Part shown: positions 23,451 to 33,138 of the stretch, one piece after another
Layout of the letters: each line of letters opens with the position of its first letter
Position numbering within the stretch: the first letter of the stretch is position 1
Assembly: GCF_009389715.1 (NCBI RefSeq)
Contig: NC_052393.1
Location: 3,782,001 to 3,846,000, forward strand
Direction of reading: 5' to 3'
Length of the DNA: 64,000 bases
Source of the DNA: Phoenix dactylifera
Lineage: Eukaryota > Streptophyta > Magnoliopsida > Arecales > Arecaceae
Program-made: the position numbers and the translations under genes
Notes under the pieces: generated by a model
Databases searched by the model: none
What the model saw: the letters and a program-made list of their open reading frames with translations, nothing else
Told to the model about the DNA's origin: nothing

Positions 23451-23673
23451 TATGGCGTGGAAGCGGAAATCGGACGCGACGTGCCTTGACGAGGTTGATC
23501 GGATGCTCTACTCCATCTTCTGCAATGCGGCTAACTCGCTCTCTCAGTTCTACACCCAGGCCATGAACCATCAGCTCTCCTTCCAGACCGACGAGCGCCA
23601 TGCCCTGGTTCCTCTCTCTCATCCTCATCAATCGACCGTTCCTAGGTTCATCTTTGCTTTATGGTTCCTTTAG
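23451..23673 (+). pseudogene. Captured gene fragment (DEVDRMLYSIFCNAANSLSQ-type protein N-terminus)
   Basis: Inside the CACTA element, ATG 23452 opens a frame beginning MAWKRKSDATCLDEVDR and continuing through LYSIFCNAANSLSQFYTQAMNH and FQTDERHAL. This recalls the start of a plant protein family often labelled holocarboxylase synthetase-like or uncharacterised. I recall the pattern but cannot verify it. After the ERHAL region the frame runs into non-matching residues and stops. Upstream lies a leader-like stretch with a possible intron (donor near 23227, acceptor near 23290). It looks like the 5' part of a host gene picked up by the transposon. Whether it is transcribed is unknown. Confidence 0.5.
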
Positions 23674-24929
23674 ATTGTTACTAGTTCCTACTTGATAGAT
23701 TCAATTTGTATTGGCTCTTCTTTCATGGAATCTTTGTAAAATTTCTCCTTCCAGGCCATGAACCATCAGGAGCTCAGTCTTTTTAATTTTTTTTAAAAAA
23801 TTGAAGGCTAAAGTCGATGCTTATAAGCGTCGGTTTTGAGTCTTTTAGAGACGCTTTTAAGCATTGCTAAAAACTGACCTTTCACGATGCCTCCCCAAAG
23901 CGTCGGTAAAAACTTTTTCCACCCAGGTATCGCCGATGCTTCGGCGATGTTTTGGATAGCGTCGGGCGGATCTTTACCGACGCTTAAGCATCGGTAAAGG
24001 ATATAAAAAATGCCAGAAAAGACTACTTTTTTTATAGTGCGAGCAGAAGAAACCGATCAGAAACATTCCATAATCATCAGTAATTTTTACACAACATATT
24101 ATGTTTCTTTCATACAAAGAAAGAAACATAAATATTTCAAAATTTGGAGCAGCACACGGGAAAACTGTCCTTCGGTCCTTTGATAGTCTCTTTTCTCTTC
24201 TTTAATTTTCTTTTGAAAATTGTCTCTTTTCCTAGATTGTCATACTAGTAGTCCATAATCTATCATATTATATTAATGGGAACTCGTGGGAATGATTTAA
24301 GCGTCAAAGCAGATGAGTCTTCCTTCGGCTTTTCACTTCAGCACTGTTCCAGGAGATGTATAATTCTAACCGAAGTGTTTATAGGAAAACGAAGATTTGA
24401 GTTGCTAAGGTGCTTGGATCGGTCTAAGGCTTGTAATTAGGCTAAGGCTAAGGCTGGGCCAAGTGGACAGAGCTTGGAGATGCGGTCCTATGATGCATTA
24501 TGAATTCCAATGGATTAGTCGGCTCATGACATTCAATTAGTCTTCTCTTAAAGACCCATGGCTAACCATTCTTCCTATAGCTACATGGCCTACTTGCATT
24601 AACATGGAAAAAATATGTGAGATTGATTACGGGCCGATCATGGTGCTTGTGATTAGATTTGAACCCTTAGTCTGATAGGAGGTCTTGGGTTGTTACAAGA
24701 ATGCTCACAATGAACGAGTATTTCAGCAGGTGCAGCAATTGCCTAATCGGGTAATCAGGAAAGCCTAATCCCTTCTGACATCCTTCTTTGGTGCCAAGTA
24801 TCAGTTACCTTTAAGCATTTCGTTAAGGTACTAGAGCAGTGATCAGTAGCATGTATTAAAAATAGTGCTTGTGCAGCAGCGGTGTTGTGGCTTCCCCCTC
24901 CCTTAGGAGTGATAAAGCTTTAACTTTGA

Positions 24930-25312
24930 TGCATTAGTTACTATGGATAAGGCCACCGCTGGATTTGTAATTCAAGACCATTATGGAAAGGAGATAAGAG
25001 CTGGTGGTGAACAATTGCTGTCTTCTTCTATCTCTTATGCTGAATTCATAGCAGCATGGCTAGGTTCCATACTACAATGGATGATGGCAGGCGCGGCGGC
25101 ATATTTGGCTGGAAGGCGACTCTGCAATGGTCATTAATCGGATTTCTAATTCTTATCCTCACAAGCACAGGCAATTGCCGATACCGAAAGATATTCTGCA
25201 GTGGAAAATGACCAGGAGTTGGTGCTTTATATCTCATGTCTTTCATGAGGCTGACCGAGCTGCTGATTACATAGCTAATTGTGCCCTTATGGGAGATGTA
25301 TTCTGGTCATAG
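24930..25312 (+). pseudogene. LINE RNase H-domain fragment, frameshifted (copy A)
   Basis: The translation begins MDKATAGFVIQDHYGKEIRAGG and continues in another frame as EGDSAMVINRIS, then FHEADRAADYIANCAL. That is the layout of the RNase H domain at the C-terminus of plant LINE polyproteins, including the GDS motif. At least one frameshift separates the parts. In copy B most of this segment is deleted. Confidence 0.65.
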
Positions 25313-26787
25313 GGGAACGTCTTTGATCTATCTTTTGCAGGTTTTTTGATGAACGATTGCAGAGGGACAACATTCATGCAGAGGAAATGATCACCGGCTG
25401 CCTGATGAATGATATAAGCATTATGCTGCTTCTAGTAGGTTGTTACAACTGTGCCATTGGAATTTTTGCTGTCTTATTTGTGCTCCTTAAGGCTCTGAAA
25501 TGCTGGTTATGTTTGGTGGCCAGAGTGATTACTTTTTATTCTGATATTTTTGGAATCTAAATTAAATGAGTTGTTAGTACCAGGATACTTCTATGATCTG
25601 CTCTCTCTATATGCAATAGCAGGTTCCAAGAATATGGAAAAGGACATCTTCTATGGTGGGGCAGTAGCCTTCAATACCAACATAAGTTATGGTCTTTAGT
25701 GCTTCTTGGTTTTTTATCCATATGGCGAGCCATAATGATGCTAGCGTTTTTGCATTTGGTGCAGCCCACTTTATATTTTTCCTGCTGACTTGCCATGGGT
25801 CTTCTTATACAGTAGTGGTTAGTCATGTTTAGTCTATGCAGGGGATTATCAGCCATATATTCAAACCTTACCATCTGATGATGTATTTCTCGTTGTATCT
25901 TTCCTGTAGCTTGGCTACATATGGATTTGATATTCTGCAGTCCAGGGGATTCCTATCAGATGCGACTATCAGCGGAGAGCTCTCGGTGTGAAGTTTCAGC
26001 ATCCTAACATTCATATGACTTGTGTTAGCCGGACAGAATATCTACACCACTTTCTAGTTCTGAAGCTTTACTTTTGGAATGGTACTTCTGTTGGGGTTTC
26101 AAAGTTGTGTGCATATGTTTGGATGTTAGTTTACTAGTAAGTACGATGTATCTACAAACTTGGTTATTTTTCTGTTTAAGTCCAGCATTGAGCTCCTCTT
26201 TCTACCAAATAAAAGGTAGAAACCATAGCGAACCTCGTTCGAGTTAACCCTGGTTCACTCTGGCCCAACCCAAAGCGTGGTTCTAAAATTACTGTATTTA
26301 CTGATTTTTATCTATATCTGTATCGATGATGAACGAAAACTAAGACTTGGTCCTTCTTCAGGACTCATGGGCCGGATGTGAGATTCATGTTTATTACTGT
26401 ACGAGAAAATTATGCTGAAATATATAAAAGTCTGAATAAAGAGCAATACCCTAAATAACATGGAGCATATATAAATTGCAACATTTTTTATTTTTCTCAA
26501 AGAAAGAAGAACACTGCAATTCAATGTTACCCTCCCCTGGGATACAAAGAAAGAAAATCAAAATAAGGCAAAATTGACATCGATGCCTCGTTGCGATCCA
26601 ACTCAACATCAATATCTACAAAAACATGCACGTCTCTCTCTTAGCATAAAAGATTGCAAGCAAAAGAAACCGATCAAAAATATTCCATAACTCAAACATC
26701 AATATTCTTCTACCAACCAACTCGAGATAAAGTCTCTACAAAACATATCACTGGTTTCTTTCATACAAAGAAAGCAATAGAAATACT

Positions 26788-27522
26788 TCAAAATTTGGAG
26801 CGGCACACAGGGCATGCGTCCTTGACCCACCTTCCGATGCACCGTTGATGGAAGACATGGAAGCATGGGGTGCACATGAGCTGCTGCTCGATGCAGTCCG
26901 GAAAGAAGAAGTCCTCGAGGCACACGGGGCATGATGATGGAAACTCTCGCTCGTTGCCGCAGATGTCTTCCTCAAAGCCTCGCAAGGACGAAGGACGAGC
27001 AACACCGATGGATTTGTTGACGACTTCTGCAGCGACTCGGGCCTCGTTATACTCCCAGATAGCCACTACCTTGAAATCGAAGACCAGCTCCAACCCATCG
27101 ATCGGCTTCTTGCCCGCCTCAGCGGCAGCACCATGGGCGAAGCGGGAGAGGTAGCGGACCAAGAGCTGGCGCTTCTTGGAAGGAAAGATCATGCAGTCAA
27201 GCATCTTGTGGATGGCCTCCTCTGTGGTTTCTGGGACAAAGAAGGTGACGATGTCGAAAACCCGGGCTTCGGTTCGGGAAGGAAGGCCCGTAGAGACCGG
27301 CTCTACGGTGATGACTCCGTCGAGCGAGCGCACGCGGCGACTGATCTTGTGATCCTTAATGTTAATCGTCACCTTGACTTCAGGAAGAGGTCGGCTGATC
27401 TTTCCTACGTAGGAAAGGGCGGGAGGCTCAGGTCGTGATCTAGGTGTGGTTTTCTGTGAGAGAGATATGGTGTAGTCGCTGGTCTTGTAGCTGAGACGCT
27501 TGAGGGGAGAGCACGAAGCCAT
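26788..27522 (-). CDS. RING-H2 finger protein, copy B (probable E3 ubiquitin ligase)
   Basis: A single-exon gene of 244 residues, the tandem paralogue of the gene at 20820-21566. The RING-H2 finger near the C-terminus has the same eight ligands (CPVC, CFHVFHQRC, CPVC) and ends SKF where copy A ends FKF. The main difference is near residue 40, where copy A has about four extra residues (EIFPALYRR replaced by GKISR). Other changes are scattered conservative substitutions. The AT-rich TATA-like site before the ATG (27573-27586) is kept. Expression may differ from copy A, whose upstream region was interrupted by the CACTA insertion about 1.06 kb before its ATG. Confidence 0.85.
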   Translation of the reverse strand: MASCSPLKRLSYKTSDYTISLSQKTTPRSRPEPPALSYVGKISRPLPEVKVTINIKDHKISRRVRSLDGVITVEPVSTGLPSRTEARVFDIVTFFVPETTEEAIHKMLDCMIFPSKKRQLLVRYLSRFAHGAAAEAGKKPIDGLELVFDFKVVAIWEYNEARVAAEVVNKSIGVARPSSLRGFEEDICGNEREFPSSCPVCLEDFFFPDCIEQQLMCTPCFHVFHQRCIGRWVKDACPVCRSKF

Positions 27523-29225
27523 GGGTGGTGGAGTCTGGAAAAACTGGACGCAGGAAAACTGGAAAAGTGGGGAATTTATTTATTTCCTGGTGGGTTACGC
27601 TGGCCTTTAGATAAAGGCTAAGGTCCAAGAAAAAGATCGGAGTTGTACCAAGAAACGAGAAAAAGATCGGAGAAGATTACGGCGTATATATCTGTTAAAT
27701 TTATAATCTAGTTGTTGCTAAACCAGTTAAAAAAGGAAGAGGGTGAATCCTTGTTTGGGTCGGACTAGGATTTGAATCCGAGCGCAAAAGGACAGTCCCG
27801 TGTGCAACCCGGCCGCTGATGTGGCGTGCTACGCGCCGAGGACCATTTGGACTCCGAGAAACTCTAGAAGGAGCGGGTACGCGGAGCTGCACCCAAGCTC
27901 TCACCCTCTCGTTTCGACGGCCACTTTCATCGAGATATTTTTTAGGTTTTTTATTTCTTGGGTAAGAAGATATTTATTTAGTTAATTCAAAAGGGAAAAT
28001 TTTTTAGGTAACCCAGAGTGTACCCAAGCGCCTAATCAGGCTAGGTTTCCATCTTTTCTGTTTTGTGGAAAACTTAAAAGGCAAAGTGGGCATTGAAGCT
28101 GATGCTGAGCCATCTATTCCCAATAGTTTAGTAAATTTTTTATTTGTCTAACAAGAATCTAATTTTGTTTCCTTGTTTTTATATATAGATAATTCAGAAA
28201 AAATAAAAACGTATTTGATACAAAAAAAAATATCATAGATAGAATCTGCAAGAAATATTTATAGATTCCAAAACTAGCATGTTTTTTGTATTAGAAATAT
28301 TCGTTTACAATGCAAGTAAACTAAGAAGTCTCTTTCTGTATCAAAAAAAAAAAAAAAAAACATGAAGATGTCTCTTTTTAAGCTTCACTGGCTATTTGTG
28401 TGAGATTTTGCATGCCCCTATCTTAAAATATATATGATTGAACCAAAGGTAATACTTTATATCATCGAATTAATATCATTTTTCTTCTTCTCAAAAAAAT
28501 CACAATTCAATATCAATATTATTTATGAAACATATCTTATTGTGGCCACCATACATGACCACAAGCCTGAATGAATAAATAAATAATTACAAAATAATGC
28601 AAAACTAACAACAATCCTTTTTGACTATCCAACTCAACATCCATATTTAATAAAATATGTTACTTTGTTAGTATACATTGTTACATTCAGAAGAAACCGA
28701 TCAGAAACATTCTATAACCATTAGTAATTTTTACACAACATATTAGGTTTCTCTCATACAAAGAGAGAAACATAAGTATTTCAAAATTTGGACCAGCACA
28801 CAGAAAACTGTCCTTCGGGCATCCTTTGATAGTCTCTTTTCTCTTCTTTAATTTTCTTTTGAAAATTGTCTCTTTTCCTAGATTGCCATACTAATAGTCC
28901 ATAATCTATCATATTATATTAATGCGCACTTGTGGGAATGATTTAAGCATCAAAGCAGATGAGTCTTCCTCTATAATTCTAACCGAAGTGTTCATAGGAA
29001 AAACGAGATTTGAGTTGCTAAGGTGCTTGGATCGGTCTAAGGCTTGTAATTAGGCTAAGGCTAAGGCTGGGCCAAGTGGACAGAGCTTGGAGATGCAGTC
29101 CTATGATGAATTGTCAATTCCAATGGATAGTCCGGTCATGACATTCAATTACTCTTCTTAAAGACCCATGGCTAACCATTCTTCATAGAGCTACATGGCT
29201 TACTTGCATTTACGTGGACAAAATA

Positions 29226-29680
29226 TGTGATGATATACAACTTGGTGATTTCATAACTACTAATAGAATATGGGATCTGAAAAGGTTGGCAAAGTTATCT
29301 TCAGTTGAGATGATGAACCAGATTGCATGCATTCTCATTGCTTGAGGACTCTGGTTTGATCGGCTTTTTTGGGGTTAAACCAAACCGAGTCAAGTTGCCC
29401 TATAAGACATATATCCCCAGGTCCAAATCTAAGTTGCAACTGGGTTTGGAAGCTGAAAGCTCCTGCAAGAGTCAAAACATTTTTGGTGGAAACTTTTATG
29501 GAACAGGTTACAATGTAAAGTGATGTTGACTAGAAGAGGGATTATCCCCCTTGCTGAACGATTTTGTGATCTATGTCAGTTGGTTGAGGAGGATTACCAC
29601 CATGTTGCCATTGCTTGTTCTTTTGCTGAAGTGTGTTGGCAGAAGCTTAATTAGATGTTTACGTGGGATAGATTTTCATC
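29226..29680 (+). pseudogene. LINE zinc-binding (zf-RVT) fragment, broken (copy B)
   Basis: The translation shows WDLKRLAKLSSVEMMNQ, then after several stops RRGIIPLAERFCDLCQLVEEDYHHVAIACSFAEVCWQKL. That is the Cys/His-rich region between the reverse transcriptase and RNase H of plant LINEs. Multiple stops make it non-functional. It is absent from copy A. The next 200 bases include gagaatccgtgtgggcttgtgtttagtcccg, which resembles the TRIM LTR at 17.0-17.3 kb. Confidence 0.6.
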
Positions 29681-30760
29681 CTAATTCTTTGCCGGCCCTT
29701 ACAGACTTTATGTCAAAGGCTAAGGCAGAGGAGTGTTCGCATATGAACCATGGTTGTTGGAGAATTGTGAGAATCCGTGTGGGCTTGTGTTTAGTCCCGT
29801 ATCGGTTATTTACCAGTAGATCTTGGATAATTATATAAGATCAAAGAATCCAAAAAATACCTTCTTGCTAGTCTTTTTGGGTGACGTCCTTGGTTGTTAT
29901 CTTTAAGCATTCCGTTAAGGTACTAGAGCAGTGATCAGTGGCATGTATTAAAAATAGTACTAATGCAGCAGTGGTGTTGTGGCTCCCCCCTCCCTTAGGA
30001 GTGATAAAGGTTTAACTTTGATGCATTAGTTACTATGGATAAGGCCACCGCTGGATTTGTAATTCGAGACGATTATGGAAAGGAGATAAGAGCTGGTGAT
30101 ATATCATGCTGCTTCTAGTAGGTTGTTACAACTGTGCCATTGGAATTTTTGCTGTCTTATTTGTGCTCCTTAAGGCTCTAAAATACTGGTTATGTTTGGC
30201 GGCCAGAGCGTTTACTTTTAATTCTGATATTTTTGGAATCTAAATTAAATGAGTTGTTAGTACCAGGATACTTCTATGATCTGCTCTCTCTATATGCAAT
30301 AGCAGGTTCCAAGAATATGGAAAAGGGCATCTTCTTCAAGAATAAGTTTAGTGCTTCTTGGTTTTTTATCCATATGATGAGCCATGATGATGTTAGCGTT
30401 TTTGCATTTGGTGCAGCCCACTTTATATTTTTCCTGCTGACTTGCCATGGGTCTTCTTATACAGTGGTTAGTCATGTTTAGTCTATGCAGGGGATTCTCA
30501 GCCATATATTCAAACCTTACCATCTGATGATTGTATTTCTCGTTGTATCTTTCCTGTAGCTTGGCTACATATGGATTTGATATTCTGCAGTCCGGGGGAT
30601 TCCATGTCAGATGCGACTATCAGTGGACAGCTCTCGTTGTGAAGTTTCAGCATCCTAACATTCATATGACTTGTGTTAGCCGGACAGGATATCTACACCA
30701 CTTTCTAGTTCTGAAGCTTTACATTTGGAATTGTACTTTCTGTTGAGGTTTCAAAGTTGT

Positions 30761-32425
30761 GCATTCAGATCTCGCACCTTTTATTTACAGATGATTATTT
30801 GCTTCTAGCTCGGGCGACAAGGCAAATGACAATGGTCATCCGAAGGATCCCTGAAGATTATTGTGTAGCCTCCGACCAATGGGTCAATCTAGCTAAGTCA
30901 ACTATTTGATTTAGTTCAAAGATCAAGCCACAAGTGAAGGTCGCCATTAAGCAGATCCTGAGAGTGGACGAGTAGGAGAGCACATTGAAATATTTGGGGG
31001 TACCTATCATCGATCGTCGCCTTCGTTGCAAGGACTGCTCCTCCATCAAGTAGGGCATTGGACACAGGCTTGAGGGATGGCAGATGGATACTCTCTCTAT
31101 GATGGGCAGAGTGACACTGGTGCGCATGGTTCTTAGTTCGATACTGATATACCTACTATCGAACACCATTATGCTGTCGGCGCCTTTGAGGTCCCCTGGA
31201 GCAGCTATTCAGAAACAGGCTAGGGAGGGCGAAGGTTCGAGCGAGGAATCTACAGGCACTGATAGGAGGGGAGAACACTCGACAAATCGATGGTGGGGAG
31301 CAGTTGGCCGAGAGGGTTCTAACACTTTCCATTCCTGCTAGGGAGTCAACAGACAGATTGGTCTGGACTTCAATAGGGAGAGTGAAGGTACGAGCCAGAG
31401 ATCTGCAAGCACTGATGGAAGAGGAATCCGAGAAATCGATGGTGGATAGATTTAGAGGATGTGTGTCCACCCTCGTGTAGCCTTGTTCATCTAGAAGGTG
31501 GCATCCAGAAGGGGCGTGAGAACTACTCTGATGTGCGAGGAGTGCCCCGACATGGAGGAGTTTATCGGCTATGCTCTTCTCGGTTGCCCTCGGGCAATGC
31601 AGGTATGGAGGAGGGCTTCATTTTCAATGCCATGGTCCATGTGGTAGGCTGAGGAACTCCTACGCCATCTGAGGGAGTCCTTTTGGAGACCGAGTTCTAT
31701 TGAGTGGGGCATCACTTGTGTTTACTTGGTCTATCACATCTGGTTTGATAGAAATGCCCGGTTCTTTGAAGATAGGAAGGTATCTCCAATGTCTGTGATG
31801 GATAAAGCTCTCCTTCATGCTGCCGAGTCATCAATACTACCATGGCAACTTCATCAGAGATGGCTAGAGATATCTGGGACTCCCACTTCACTGTTGCAGC
31901 GCCCAGACTAACTCGTCTCTTGGATGCCCCCACCTCCGTCGATCTCAAAGTAAATTTCAACGGTAGTGTTTGCAGGCGAAGACAGAGGAGGTATGAATTT
32001 CGCGATCAGGAGTCATGACTCCAGTTTGATTACTACTAGAGGGCGGTGCACCCATGACATGACAATTTTAGGGGCAGAGCTCAGAGCATCATGGAAGGGC
32101 ATCATCTACGTGAGGCGTATTATAGGGGCTGACACTATCTTTCTGAAAGGGGACTCAGCTACAATGATTGAGTGGATTCAGAATGAGGATTGGCGGGGCA
32201 ATGGCCACCCACTGCTAAAGGATATCCATAGAATGGCGAGAGATTATGGCTCATTTCAAGCTACTCATGTGTATCAGAAGGCGAATAGGGCTTGCAGATT
32301 GGATCATCTCTTTTGTTGCCCACCACTTAAAAAAAAGATTCTTTGGACATATTTTGTAGCCAACCCCATCCTTATGCCATCTCATTTCTCTACTGGTTAT
32401 ACTCACACTAAAGTTGTGTAAGCCG
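30761..32425 (+). mobile_element. Decayed, 5'-truncated LINE (RT C-terminus, zf-RVT, RNase H)
   Basis: Starting just past the end of copy B, the translation reads HLLFTDDYLLLARAT (the catalytic FADD-type box), then a region with stops, then LKYLGVPIIDRRLR, RLEGWQMDTLSMMGRVTLVRM and SSILIYLLSNT, all characteristic of plant L1-type reverse transcriptases. Further on come YHIWFDRNARFFEDRK and an RNase H domain with GDSATMIEWI (longest open part 31966-32421). Several stops and frameshifts are present. The end near 32425 is followed by A/G-rich DNA, a possible tail relic. It is not functional. Confidence 0.8.
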
Positions 32426-33138
32426 CTGCAGTACCAAAAAAGCAACAAAGAAAGAAAGAAGAAGGTGGTACGATGGTTGGTAGACTCACCATGTGTTTTT
32501 TCTAGGCTCTAGCCCAGAAAAAGGAGTTGAAAGCCTATTATAACCTAGTCCACCCTCAATAACTTCTAAACGTGGCCCAAACTTGTTAACTAAGTCAATT
32601 CATTTCATATAATAATTTTAACATACACACTATATTTCCGACACGAGTTACTGCACTAAAGAGGTCTATACTTGCAGTGACGAATATATTAATATCGTCC
32701 CCATACAGTACATGACGTGCGAGACCCACACAATCACGATCATGGCATAATATACAAACGATACTATCATGAAGCCTTTTAGGCATAACCCTATTTCCTT
32801 CATTTTGTTAGCTTAATTGAGGAACGCACAGAAACACGATCCCACATGCAATTGCCTACATGACAAACAAACAAAAAAAAAAAAAACAAAGGATAAAACC
32901 AAGATGAAACAATAATACCTTTTTTCCCCCAGGAATCAAATTTCATCATCTATAACCAGCATTATTCAATTTAACTTTTCCTGAAGCCACTCCCACATGG
33001 TGAATTGGTCAATTTATCCTCAAGGCGCCGATCATGTAAATAGCAGTTCTTCTGATCACCGTGGCACCTCCGGCACCAAGGGAACTTGCAATATAAAAAT
33101 ATAAGAGCAAAACAAATCCGTTAGCCTCAGAGAATAGG
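32426..33138. other. Intergenic DNA and 3' UTR of the TFIIS-domain gene
   Basis: No gene was seen here. The portion next to 33139 is presumably the 3' UTR of the minus-strand gene. Confidence 0.4.

Larger units (their letters stand above)
22630..24039. mobile_element. Non-autonomous CACTA-type transposon carrying a gene fragment
   Basis: The element starts CACTATAGAAAAAGGTAG and ends CTACTTTTTTTATAGTG, giving matching CACTATA inverted termini. The subterminal zones (22650-22810 and 23810-24000) are packed with short motifs in both orientations (ccgatgct, aagcgtcgg, gacgctttt), typical of En/Spm-like elements. It has no transposase. The interior holds a CT-rich leader-like minisatellite and a coding fragment. 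Copy B of the duplication reads gttacattcagaagaaacc at the same place, an empty site, so the insertion postdates the duplication. The expected 3-bp target duplication is not clear (cat on the left, cga on the right). Confidence 0.8.
20265..26109. repeat. Tandem segmental duplication, copy A
   Basis: The unit starts at catagcgaacctc and ends at gtttcaaagttgtg. It contains a RING-H2 gene on the minus strand, its upstream region, a CACTA element and decayed LINE sequence. Copy B at 26224-30760 has the same order at roughly 95% identity by eye over the gene. Length differs mainly because of the CACTA insertion and different LINE deletions. Confidence 0.9.
26224..30760. repeat. Tandem segmental duplication, copy B
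   Basis: The second unit of the RING-gene duplication, about 5.96 kb downstream of copy A and in the same orientation. It lacks the CACTA element, retains about 47 bases near 27875-27922 that copy A lacks, and carries a different surviving part of the LINE sequence. Confidence 0.9.

Noticed and set aside
30290..30523. Minus-strand frame (MVRFEYMAENPLHRL...) shared with 25671-25874
   Set aside because: Conserved only because the whole region is duplicated; the two copies differ in frame and length, and no family is recognised.
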